64,000 nucleotides of DNA from Thermodesulfobacteriota bacterium. GTDB taxonomy: Bacteria > Desulfobacterota_D > UBA1144 > Nemesobacterales > CSP1-2. Position numbers and translations under genes: made by a program. The notes below the pieces were generated by a model that saw nothing but the letters and a program-made list of their open reading frames with translations, was not told the DNA's origin and made no database searches. The stretch lies in the NCBI GenBank assembly GCA_035559815.1, contig DATMAT010000044.1, forward strand, positions 24,233 through 88,232, in the 5' to 3' direction. Positions 25,562 through 33,872 of the stretch are shown here, in pieces (the first letter of the stretch is position 1; every line of letters starts with the position of its first letter).

Positions 25562-27157
25562 TTAATCAGGAACACGGGGGACTCTGGGTTGACGCTGCCT
25601 TAGGCTATTCGGGTCACATTCAGTTATAAAGGTCGTGTTGCTTTGCCTCCCCAGATAGGGGAGTAGCGTCCCCTTCTTCGTTAGGACATTTACAGTTACC
25701 CATAATCCCTCAGGCGCAACATCGAAATAATAGTCGAGGATATCTGCAGAATCTATTTTTATACCGTTGTATCCGTACTGGTCATTCAGCTCCGTCAAGG
25801 TCTTCAGTACCTTTTTTTGGTCCGGTTCAGAGAGGCCGTCATACTCCTTTCTGGTCTTGATGTGTTTGTCATTTATAGTGGCTTCTACAGCCGTATTATA
25901 CAGGATACAGCCTTGCCCGAGCCCGACGGCCCGCTGATTAGAAGTGGGGTGCAGGACCAGTTTGAGGAAGGTGTTTTCCAATTCGTTGCCAATCTGGCAG
26001 CTCAGCAGGTTGACCCTGGTTGGGCCGTGCTTTTCGCGCCACGCCTGAAACTTTTTGTCACCGAAGATCGTGTTTATCTTGCTTTTGTTATATGCCTTTG
26101 GGTCACTTTCCGTAATACCGCCGGTGACGTCCCCCGCACTTGATGCAAAGAACGTTTCCGCTCCATGAATGGTGATGGTTAATGTCCATTCTCCGGTCGA
26201 AGACGTTTTTAACAACTGGGTCCGCAGGGCCTCCAGGTTCTTGAGAAATACGCCTCCGCCAACGTTTAGCTTTGCATCACCGATGACGAAATACAGGTTT
26301 TTCCGTTTTGCTTCGGACGACTCTTCTTTCCCCTTCTGCCGATGAACCGTAGGGGCCCAATGTGGTTTCTGCTGCACCACATGGGTCAACTCATGAGCAA
26401 TCAACCTTTTCCCCGACTCAGTCCCCGGCGCATACTGTCCAGCGCCAAACACAATATCTGTCCCTATGGTGTATGCCAGTGCATTCACGGACTTTGCCGA
26501 TTCATTGCCCTGAGAATCGGTGTGCACTTTTACTCCACTAAAATCCTGTCCAAACCTCGGCTCGAAGAAATCCCTAACCGATTCAGGTAAAGGCTGGCCA
26601 CCACGTCTAACGCTGTTGATTTGTGCCTCTACGGAGTTTCCTAGTACCAAGTGTCCAAGTTCCAAGTTATTTGTTTGTCTGTGTACCTCCTCCTCACACT
26701 CCGCACACACCCTCTGAATACTCGGCATCTCGGCATACTCGTAATATCCCTTCCTCCGAGCCTTGCTCGGTTCTCCAAGTTCCGAGTCTTGAGTTTGTCT
26801 CTGCAATTCCTCCTCACACTCCGTACACACCCTCTGAATACTCGGCATCTCGGTATACTCGGAAACTCCATTGCTCCGAGCCTTGCTCGGTTCCGGCATC
26901 CTCATTACTTGCTCTGCCACTCTATCCGCTTCCTGCTCGTAAACATCTCCAGGCTGGCCGATGGTAAGCTTGGCTTGAATCACACCTGATTTAAGGAACC
27001 CCTCCACTGCCTGATTGCCAATAGTCCTTTGTAGAGACAAGATGTGATCAACGGGAGAGCTTACGGGTTTAGAGAGATTGGTCTTCTTTGTCTGAGGAGA
27101 TAAATTCTCTATCTTTCTATCAAGCACTTTAGCTGTTGATTTAGTCCTTTTGCACAT
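25562..27157 (-). CDS. eCIS-core (DUF4157) protein with unrecognised C-terminal domain
   Basis: The 531-residue protein has an N-terminal segment (PVDHILSLQRTIGNQAVEGF, GQPGDVYEQEADRVAEQVM) shared with its neighbour, then IQRVCTECEEELQRQ units repeated twice (40-residue period). The DUF4157 core follows (FEPRFGQDFSGVKVHTDS to LIAHELTHVVQQ, with HELTH at 255-259). The core is the hallmark of proteins loaded into contractile injection systems. The last 250 residues (NLYFVIGDAKLNVGGGVF, then RVNLLSCQIGN) match nothing I know and are the likely payload part. The gene is 34 bp downstream of the second core gene. Confidence 0.85.
   Translation of the reverse strand: MCKRTKSTAKVLDRKIENLSPQTKKTNLSKPVSSPVDHILSLQRTIGNQAVEGFLKSGVIQAKLTIGQPGDVYEQEADRVAEQVMRMPEPSKARSNGVSEYTEMPSIQRVCTECEEELQRQTQDSELGEPSKARRKGYYEYAEMPSIQRVCAECEEEVHRQTNNLELGHLVLGNSVEAQINSVRRGGQPLPESVRDFFEPRFGQDFSGVKVHTDSQGNESAKSVNALAYTIGTDIVFGAGQYAPGTESGKRLIAHELTHVVQQKPHWAPTVHRQKGKEESSEAKRKNLYFVIGDAKLNVGGGVFLKNLEALRTQLLKTSSTGEWTLTITIHGAETFFASSAGDVTGGITESDPKAYNKSKINTIFGDKKFQAWREKHGPTRVNLLSCQIGNELENTFLKLVLHPTSNQRAVGLGQGCILYNTAVEATINDKHIKTRKEYDGLSEPDQKKVLKTLTELNDQYGYNGIKIDSADILDYYFDVAPEGLWVTVNVLTKKGTLLPYLGRQSNTTFITECDPNSLRQRQPRVPRVPD
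26641..26900. repeat. 120-bp tandem repeat inside the eCIS-core gene
   Basis: TCCTCACACTCCG at 26691 recurs at 26811, and flanking sequence keeps the same 120-bp spacing over about 2.2 copies. The units are rich in CTCGG/CCAAG octads such as TACTCGG-CATCTCGG-CATACTCG, resembling the family I spacer arrays of this operon. Here they are read in frame and encode the EYTEMPSIQR-type stretches. Confidence 0.7.
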
Positions 27158-27191
27158 TTGTTAAATCTCATAAACATTGTAACTTCTCTGC

Positions 27192-30100
27192 CTATTCCTT
27201 TACGGTGCTGCCGCCCTCAAGAGGTCCTTCAAAAAACTTCTTATTAACAGGATCTCTCAGTGCGCCCTCAGCATTCACTAAATATGTGGAATTTACTATA
27301 CGGCCTGAAACCCAATTATTTTTATAGTCTAGGACTATGAATTCAATCTCTATAAATGCGGCAACATTCTCTCCGTCAAGAATTGTAAAGTACTCGGCCG
27401 AAACCTTATTATTCTTCACCTTGTCTTTATCCCACCGCATGTACCATCCATATTTATCAAAGAGGCCCTCCCCTTCTGCCTTCTTTACAAGAGCGGCAAT
27501 CTTATCCGTTTTCTCCGCTGTTTCAATAATCTGCCCAACTGCTTCTCCATGTTCTTTTTCCATAGTTTCAAACTTGATATCTCTTACCACCTCTTCAAGT
27601 TCCTTCCCGACATCGCTACCCTTAAATATGTCTGGATTCTGCTCCGCCTTTTTTAAGTCATCCTCACTGAGTTTGCTCATGATCTTGCCGATTTTTTGTA
27701 TATCGCTAATCGTAAGCTTTGCACCCTCTTCAACACCTTTCGCTTCCAGCAGTTTTAACATCCGATTCATCTTTTCGTCGCCATATTTATCATAGAGTTC
27801 TGCCAAGGCTTTTTGCTCCGGTGTGGGTTTGTCCGGGGCGCATTTCAACTCGCCTTTTCCAATTTCACCGGGCGGAACATCTATTTTCGACGGAAGCAAT
27901 ATATCCAGCTCAGGCCCGGACAGAGGGATGATCTCTCTCAGCAGTTTGACAACCGCATCACTGATATTTTGAGGCAATTCTTTGAAGAATTTAATGGTGT
28001 TAAACAGAGGCCTGATCGCTTTTTCCTGAAACCAGCAAGACTTCACGACCGCCTCGATCAAGGCGGTCGTGAGCTTTTCAAAAGCCAGTTTAATGCAGCC
28101 GATAATAGGAGGAGATGCGCAGTGGAATAACCTTATGCCCCACTTCACAATGCTTATGATATCTCCTACCGTTTTCAGCCCTTCCTTTATTTTGTTTAGG
28201 AATGTGATTTCGTCTTCATATTCTTTGAGATATTCATCCACCTTCGCATCAAATTGCCTGTGCAATCCATCGGCAATGCCGGTTATTTTCTGAATCTCTG
28301 TTTTAAGGCCTTCAAAATTCTGCGTAAATTTTTCGGTCACAGACTCGCTAAAAACGTGCTTTGCGAGAGCCTCAGCCCCGGTCTTTAATCTCGTTGTTAG
28401 GTTCTGCGCAACCCTGCCGGCAATGATTTTCAGGAACTGCCTCATTAAACCGAATGCAACCTTGACCGCGGCCCCTACAGGCCCCGATCCAAAATCAAAA
28501 GACTTGGTTGATTCCCCAGGCACCTTATCGAACCGCTTCTTTAATTTTTCATAGGCTTCTACGATCTTAAGAAAAAGACCCCCAAAAGTAGCCCTTAACT
28601 TTCCAAACATACCGCCCCAATCTACCCAATGATTCAGTTTAGAAAGACCTTTGCCCGTCTTCTCTACCTCTTCAGAGATCGGGAGCTTGTGAGGAGATCT
28701 TTGATTTAATTCCACCAGGGCTGCATATACCGGAGCATTCCCTAATTTCTTTTTATCCGCCAGCAGCGCCTTCGTATCCTTTTTCCACGGGCCGTAGTGT
28801 TTGGTTTCCCAGTCCTTCAAATCGAAGCCACCACCCGGCTTCGGCTGACGTTGGATGGCGATGGAGCTGCTATGTCTGACATTATCCGCCACCAGCGAAT
28901 AAAGCTTCCCAGATGCGGGAGGTCTGCGTAATGAGGAATCGTGCTTCTTTCGCAAATGGGGTATTACTTCAATGTTTAATCTATCTAACGCTTTACTAAG
29001 CTTTTCGCTTCCTTCCACTGAAGCAGGTGGCTTGTAAGGAAACCACTCGTACGACCATACACCTGGGCTTGGATCCTTATACACGTACAAAGCGCCACTG
29101 AGACCCGAGTCATAAACAACTTTTCTGTCACCCTCATAAACTGATAATGATTTCACCTCGTTGATTCCTTTCCCGGAAGGATATTCTAAGTCAGGTGGAA
29201 TCCCTAAACTTTCGATCTCAGATAGGGTGCTGAGATTCCATGCTCTGGGCTTAGGACGGACTTTATCCGGATTTTTTTTGATAAAGTCGTTTACTTTACC
29301 CCTCGTTATAGTCAGTCCGCTTTTGTAATCGCTGATCTGTGCAGTCCCGAGGCTCGATTCTGCTGTTCCTCCAGGTTTTAAGTCACCAAGAAGAATCGAT
29401 ATCGGAGCAACATCTAGTCTGCAGATCTTCGCCTTACTACTACCTTCACATCCAAAGATCTCTACTGCAGGACCAACAGGTGCCGCCTCTTCAGAGTGAA
29501 TGTATGATCCTCCACCCCACTGCAACTTCGTGTCTTCCTCCAAGAACGTAAAGCGGTCACCTTGGTACCTGATACCAATCGTTCTTTCTGCTTTGTAGAA
29601 ATCTGCAATCCCGAACTTTTCTATGTCCTTAGGTACCATTTTTTTGGCCCCAGGAATCGCAACCTCGATAAAGAGATCATTATTCCTCTTGTCCTTGACA
29701 AACATGGGTAATACTTCGCTATGAATTTTTGTTCCCTTAACCAGAAATGGAGGTCCAAAAGTGTAGTATCGCTGAATCCTGTACGCTCCAGTCTTGGGAA
29801 TTGCCTTCAGACGATCTCGTTTACCCTGTAGAGCTGAAGTTATTTTCTTACTGCTTAGCCGTTGTGGATTTTGCTGCAGCGTGTGAACCAATTCATGAGC
29901 AATTAGGGCATCCCCGTTAGTAGATCCGGGACTATATCGTCCAGGCCCAAAGTAGATATCATTACCAACGGTAAAAGCTTGTGCCTGAATGGAGCTGGAG
30001 AGAGCGGCTGCTCTTTCGCTGCTATGAATACGGACGTCACTGAAATCAAGGCCAAATCTGGACTCCATGAATTGCCGGGTATCATTCGGCAATGGGCTTC

Positions 30101-30803
30101 CACTGGCCTTCTCGGCATCGAGCTGTGCTTGAAAATCGGTTCCCGGTGTTTCTGTTTTGTCCCCTTCAGGCTTGGCTAATACTCCTTCTTTGTCTTCTAA
30201 TTCAGTTTGCTTTTGGATTACAGGTGCAGACCAACCTGAAATCGGGTTGGTTTGAAGGACCTCTTCCTCCACTACTACCTCGATTTGCCGCTGGAGGAAT
30301 AAATCCGCATGATCGGAAACTGTTTTAGTCTGGATCATTTCCTCTTCTTCCTCTCGCTCAGCTTGCCTTTGGATTAAAGACAAAGGTGTAACTTGACTGG
30401 ATAGTGACTTTGCTTGAATAAATTCTCCTTTCTCCACTGGCTGCCTGTGCAACTCCTCCTTACACTCCGTACACATCCTCTGAAAACTCGGAAACTTGTC
30501 ATACTCGGAAACTCGATTCCTCTGAGCCTCACTCAGACCGGGCATATGCAGTACCTGCTCCGCTACCCTATCCGCTTCCTGCTCATAAACATCTCCGGGC
30601 TGTCCAATAGCCAACTTGGCTTGAATCACACCTGATTTGAGCAATCCCTCCACTGCCTTATTGCCAACGGTTCTTTGAAGAAACAGAATTTGATCAACGG
30701 GTGAATTTATAGCCTCAGAAAATGCAGTCCCTTTTGCCTGAGAAGGGGAGGTCTCAGTCTTTGATTCGCTTGTTGTGACAGTCGCTTTAGCCCTTTCTGC
30801 CAT
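27192..30803 (-). CDS. large eCIS-core (DUF4157) protein, candidate payload
   Basis: The 1203-residue protein shares its first 110 residues with the 25562 gene (PVDQILFLQRTVGNKAVEGL, GQPGDVYEQEADRVAEQVL, FQRMCTECKEELHRQ). A low-complexity acidic spacer with several IQRQ/LQRQ units leads to the DUF4157 core (MESRFGLDFSDVRIHSSERA to IAHELVHTLQQ, HELVH at 303-307). Beyond it lie about 350 residues of unknown fold, a long helical, amphipathic stretch (about 680-1000, including GAAVKVAFGLMRQFLKIIAG) that could insert in membranes, and a final beta-rich part. The tail domains look like an effector, but no catalytic motif is recognisable. Domain boundaries are my estimate. Confidence 0.82.
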   Translation of the reverse strand: MAERAKATVTTSESKTETSPSQAKGTAFSEAINSPVDQILFLQRTVGNKAVEGLLKSGVIQAKLAIGQPGDVYEQEADRVAEQVLHMPGLSEAQRNRVSEYDKFPSFQRMCTECKEELHRQPVEKGEFIQAKSLSSQVTPLSLIQRQAEREEEEEMIQTKTVSDHADLFLQRQIEVVVEEEVLQTNPISGWSAPVIQKQTELEDKEGVLAKPEGDKTETPGTDFQAQLDAEKASGSPLPNDTRQFMESRFGLDFSDVRIHSSERAAALSSSIQAQAFTVGNDIYFGPGRYSPGSTNGDALIAHELVHTLQQNPQRLSSKKITSALQGKRDRLKAIPKTGAYRIQRYYTFGPPFLVKGTKIHSEVLPMFVKDKRNNDLFIEVAIPGAKKMVPKDIEKFGIADFYKAERTIGIRYQGDRFTFLEEDTKLQWGGGSYIHSEEAAPVGPAVEIFGCEGSSKAKICRLDVAPISILLGDLKPGGTAESSLGTAQISDYKSGLTITRGKVNDFIKKNPDKVRPKPRAWNLSTLSEIESLGIPPDLEYPSGKGINEVKSLSVYEGDRKVVYDSGLSGALYVYKDPSPGVWSYEWFPYKPPASVEGSEKLSKALDRLNIEVIPHLRKKHDSSLRRPPASGKLYSLVADNVRHSSSIAIQRQPKPGGGFDLKDWETKHYGPWKKDTKALLADKKKLGNAPVYAALVELNQRSPHKLPISEEVEKTGKGLSKLNHWVDWGGMFGKLRATFGGLFLKIVEAYEKLKKRFDKVPGESTKSFDFGSGPVGAAVKVAFGLMRQFLKIIAGRVAQNLTTRLKTGAEALAKHVFSESVTEKFTQNFEGLKTEIQKITGIADGLHRQFDAKVDEYLKEYEDEITFLNKIKEGLKTVGDIISIVKWGIRLFHCASPPIIGCIKLAFEKLTTALIEAVVKSCWFQEKAIRPLFNTIKFFKELPQNISDAVVKLLREIIPLSGPELDILLPSKIDVPPGEIGKGELKCAPDKPTPEQKALAELYDKYGDEKMNRMLKLLEAKGVEEGAKLTISDIQKIGKIMSKLSEDDLKKAEQNPDIFKGSDVGKELEEVVRDIKFETMEKEHGEAVGQIIETAEKTDKIAALVKKAEGEGLFDKYGWYMRWDKDKVKNNKVSAEYFTILDGENVAAFIEIEFIVLDYKNNWVSGRIVNSTYLVNAEGALRDPVNKKFFEGPLEGGSTVKE

Positions 30804-31010
30804 TTTTAGTCCTATAGGCGAGGAGTCGGGGCGACCGGGCGGGTCGCCTCTACAGTTGTCCAGCGGAGTATAGGATAATAATCAGAGGGATGGTGTTTAG
30901 AAAATCATTCTCCGAAAGAACAGGGCGGGTGCAAGACCGCCCCTAGAATTTAGACAGACACATTTGTCATCTATTCCTAGAAAAATAGGAATTATTCGTC
31001 TGGTCTCTCC
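30804..31010. repeat. two GC-rich palindromic repeats between operon genes
   Basis: GGGGCGACCGGGCGGGTCGCC with CTCTAC at about 30828-30853, and CAGGGCGGGTGCAAGACCGCC with CCTAG at about 30921-30945, are both of the widespread GTAGGGGCG-type intergenic palindromes. They fill the gap between the Cys-rich gene and the large core gene. Confidence 0.6.
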
Positions 31011-32411
31011 TTATTTCTTCTCTAATTTGGTTATTCTACTTTCCAGTTTCTTAACAGTCTCATCGAAACGAGATTGAAGTTCTACTCTTGCCTTTTCACT
31101 TTCCTTGAGTTGAGCCGAAAGCTCCTCTCTCACTGCTTTCTCCCTTTCCTGAATACGAGTTTGGAATTCGTCTCTGACTGTCTTCTCGACCTCTTTGATG
31201 CGATTCTGGAGTTCGGCTGTGTCGGGAACTTCCTCCGCCGGAACGTAGAACAGAACCTTTCCAGCCCTGTCGGTTACCAGGTCAACCTTCATCTTCGGTT
31301 CAATTTTCTCAACACTCATAGCCCTGCCCGCTACGTTAAAGGCATTAGCAGAGGAGAGAGAGATTGTCCTGTTGTAAGCAACGTCGTGTTTTCGCAATAC
31401 TGTCTTAGCCTCGGCCTCCGTCATCCCTTTGACCTCGGTCATTCTTCTGAAAGCATCGACACGGGGTGAAGCTCCAGCTTCCTCGGGCAATCTTCTAAGC
31501 CTTTCCACAATGCTATCAAGAAGCTCGCATATAATAACGAAGGGGTTTTCCAAAAATTCAGCAATAGGAGGGAAAAATGAGCCGAGATAGTATTGCCAGA
31601 ACATAGCAGTGATAACATAACGGCGTCCGTCGTTTATATCAATCATGTCTTGGCCAACCGTTGTGACCCGGCAATTAGTTTTCTTTAAATCTATAGATCC
31701 CAGGACTACATAAGCCTCTCCGTCACAACAACAGCAGGCTGGACAAGGATAAGGTTCTTCGCAGAAGGAATGATGGAAAGCCTCTAGGGCATTTTTTACA
31801 CAGTCGATTCTTTTATCCGAGGGCTCTTTCGAACAGTCGCTGACCTTCTCAAAAAGTACATTCTTTGGTGTCACCGCATGGCAAGGGATTGTCTTTAGTA
31901 GCTTCACGCAGAAGCCCTCGCGAGTGCGGGAATACTCGCAAACCTTATCCTCACATCCGGCGCTTGGGCTATAGACAGGAACCGGGTCGGTGGGAACTTC
32001 GTTGTACTTGATGGCTACGTAATACTTGCATTCCTTATCATCCCTGTCTTTATCGGCGCATGGGTCCTTGTCTTTTGACGTATCGGGACAGATACAGGTT
32101 TCTTTTTTAAGGTCCAGTTCAAAATCCTCACAGACCAAAATTTCATTGCCGTGGCAATCGAGCGCCATGCCCGGGGTAATGATTACTTTGGAGGATTTAG
32201 GATTCGTTTCTTTAATCCCCAATCCGCAAACCACACCCCATCCGTGGAGCATCCGGTTAAGCAATTTCCTCTTCTCATCGTGATATACCTGCTCCTCACG
32301 AAAGTCCCTGTCGGTAAGGAGCATTCCATGGAAGTAACGTGCTCTTTTAAAATTGTTATAGTCGCAGTTCTTGTCCTCGGAGCATCCTTCTTTTGTCTTA
32401 TATGTGTCCAT
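31011..32411 (-). CDS. eCIS-associated Cys-rich protein with C-terminal coiled coil
   Basis: The 466-residue protein is a paralogue of the next gene upstream, sharing the N-terminal pattern YFHGMLLTDRDFREEQVYHD, EKRKLLNRMLHGWGVVCGL and a Cys-rich middle (more than 20 Cys, including CPACCCCDG). The last 100 residues form a heptad-like coiled coil (VEKTVRDEFQTRIQEREKAV to LESRITKLEKK). Proteins with the GWGVVCGL signature recur in eCIS clusters, but I know of no proven role. A structural part outside the baseplate, such as a fibre or fibre adaptor, would fit the coiled coil. An AAGGAGGA ribosome binding site supports the start. Confidence 0.7.
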   Translation of the reverse strand: MDTYKTKEGCSEDKNCDYNNFKRARYFHGMLLTDRDFREEQVYHDEKRKLLNRMLHGWGVVCGLGIKETNPKSSKVIITPGMALDCHGNEILVCEDFELDLKKETCICPDTSKDKDPCADKDRDDKECKYYVAIKYNEVPTDPVPVYSPSAGCEDKVCEYSRTREGFCVKLLKTIPCHAVTPKNVLFEKVSDCSKEPSDKRIDCVKNALEAFHHSFCEEPYPCPACCCCDGEAYVVLGSIDLKKTNCRVTTVGQDMIDINDGRRYVITAMFWQYYLGSFFPPIAEFLENPFVIICELLDSIVERLRRLPEEAGASPRVDAFRRMTEVKGMTEAEAKTVLRKHDVAYNRTISLSSANAFNVAGRAMSVEKIEPKMKVDLVTDRAGKVLFYVPAEEVPDTAELQNRIKEVEKTVRDEFQTRIQEREKAVREELSAQLKESEKARVELQSRFDETVKKLESRITKLEKK

Positions 32412-32427
32412 TTTTTCCTCCTTGTAT

Positions 32428-32482
32428 AAATTAGGGTATAGGGGTTAGGAATTAGGGTTTAAAAAATACTAGACCCTGCACC
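32428..32482. repeat. two-armed heptad array, family II (TTAGGG)
   Basis: The left arm reads TTAGGGTATAGGGGTTAGGA and ATTAGGG, the centre TTTAAAAAATACT, and the right arm AGACCCTGCACCCTAGCC, running a few bases into the stop codon of the upstream gene. The arms are degenerate 7-nt repeats that are inverted about the centre. The array fills the junction between the two Cys-rich genes. Confidence 0.75.
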
Positions 32483-33778
32483 CTAGCCTCCAGCCGCTTT
32501 CTTTTGCTCTTTCGCCTGCTCTGGTTTTGGTTCTACATAAAACCAGCTTTCAAAGTCACCGCCCTGAGTGCCGTTGCCGGAGGGCAACTTCCCCCCGATA
32601 AAATTCCCGTCCAGGGCTTTTGTCGGTTTACATTTTTCTTCAACACTCATGATAAAATCGCTCTTTAAAACAACTTTGAACTCTCCTCCCTTTTCTCGCA
32701 CCCTCGAATAGCCAAGGTAAACATCGGCAATCCATTGAGAGGTAAATTTGAAAGTGGCCAGAGATTCTTTCGTTGGCTCGTCATATTTGTAGGAAACCTC
32801 GCCCGGAACATTCTCATACCGGTAATTCCCGGTGTCGGAATCCTCCATCCTGACCATGAATAGAAACGTATTCTCATCGATAGTGTTCTCATCCATCTTC
32901 CGGTCAAACCACACCTTTACCCCTTCGTTGTAGATTCCGTTCTTGAAATCCTCCCATTTTATCGTCGCACCGTTTATTGTCGTCTCATTCTTCCAATTAA
33001 CATCAATAACGTGAGGGGGGTCTCCGTGGTAGCAATTAATCAAGTCATAAAGCAGGTTATTGGTGTAGACAAGCCTTCTGCCGGAGCACTCGTCTATCTC
33101 GATCGTATGGGGATTTTGCGGGTCTTCGGATTTTGAAATGGTTACGTATGCTAGGACAAGACAATGTTGGTCGTCGCACTCGGAGCATCCCTCTTTTAAC
33201 TCATCGCAGAGGTAATGATGAACCGTCTTATCCTTGTGTTCGAGTGGACAGAGCTTGTCGCAACATTCTTCTTCGGCTTCCGGTCGAGGAATGACCCGTA
33301 TTCTATAGCTGTCTCTAATCCGGTTGAACTCACCTCTCTCCTTCTGGTCGCAGGCTATCTGAGGAAGACTCACCTGCTCCGTCTTACACTCGTAAAACTC
33401 GATGCAAATTACCAGTTTTCTTTCATCCTGTTCTTCCTTCTCTTTCTTCTTTTCCTTTTTGCAGCAGTCGCACTTCTCCGGAATCAGCGTGACCGTTTCC
33501 TCCTCACATACCAGGATCTCCCTTCCGCAACGGTCGATGGCAAAACCAGGCGAGACAATCACTTTATCCGGTTCTCCTTCTTTCAGCGCAACATCCAGTC
33601 CGCAGACCACTCCCCAACCACCGATCATTCTGTTAATCAGCCATCTTTTTTCGTTTAAATAGCACTGCTCCTGGAAAAAGTCCCTGACGGTCATTAATTT
33701 GCCGTAGTAATAGTTATTCCTCTCAAAATAGGGGATATTGCAAATGCCACATTCATGTCCTTTATCTTCTTTCTTCAT
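32483..33778 (-). CDS. eCIS-associated Cys-rich protein (GWGVVCGL family)
   Basis: The 431-residue protein starts with CGICNIPYFERNNYYYGKLM, then NEKRWLINRMIGGWGVVCGL, the same N-terminal module as its downstream paralogue. A KEKKKEKEEQ-rich charged loop and many Cys pairs follow (CDCCKK, EECCDKLC, CSECDDQHC). The second half has a beta-rich region (VKVWFDRKMDENTIDENTFL) resembling Ig-like fibre domains. No enzyme motif is visible. It lies between the tail protein and the coiled-coil paralogue, so a fibre or adaptor role outside the baseplate is my best guess. The ribosome binding site is AGAGGAGG. Confidence 0.7.
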   Translation of the reverse strand: MKKEDKGHECGICNIPYFERNNYYYGKLMTVRDFFQEQCYLNEKRWLINRMIGGWGVVCGLDVALKEGEPDKVIVSPGFAIDRCGREILVCEEETVTLIPEKCDCCKKEKKKEKEEQDERKLVICIEFYECKTEQVSLPQIACDQKERGEFNRIRDSYRIRVIPRPEAEEECCDKLCPLEHKDKTVHHYLCDELKEGCSECDDQHCLVLAYVTISKSEDPQNPHTIEIDECSGRRLVYTNNLLYDLINCYHGDPPHVIDVNWKNETTINGATIKWEDFKNGIYNEGVKVWFDRKMDENTIDENTFLFMVRMEDSDTGNYRYENVPGEVSYKYDEPTKESLATFKFTSQWIADVYLGYSRVREKGGEFKVVLKSDFIMSVEEKCKPTKALDGNFIGGKLPSGNGTQGGDFESWFYVEPKPEQAKEQKKAAGG

Positions 33779-33808
33779 ATCGGCCTCCTCTGTTAAAAGA
33801 AAGTACCC

Positions 33809-33872
33809 TAGTGTCCGAGTTGCCGAGTTTTCGAGTAAACTTGGCTACTTGGATAGTTGCCTTCTCGGCACC
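33809..33872. repeat. two-armed octad array, family I (CCAAG/CCGAG)
   Basis: The left arm reads CCGAGTTGCCGAGTTTTCGAG and the right arm CTTGGCTACTTGGATAGTTG with CCTTCTCGGCACC. It abuts the stop codon of the upstream gene (33873) and fills most of the junction. Confidence 0.75.
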
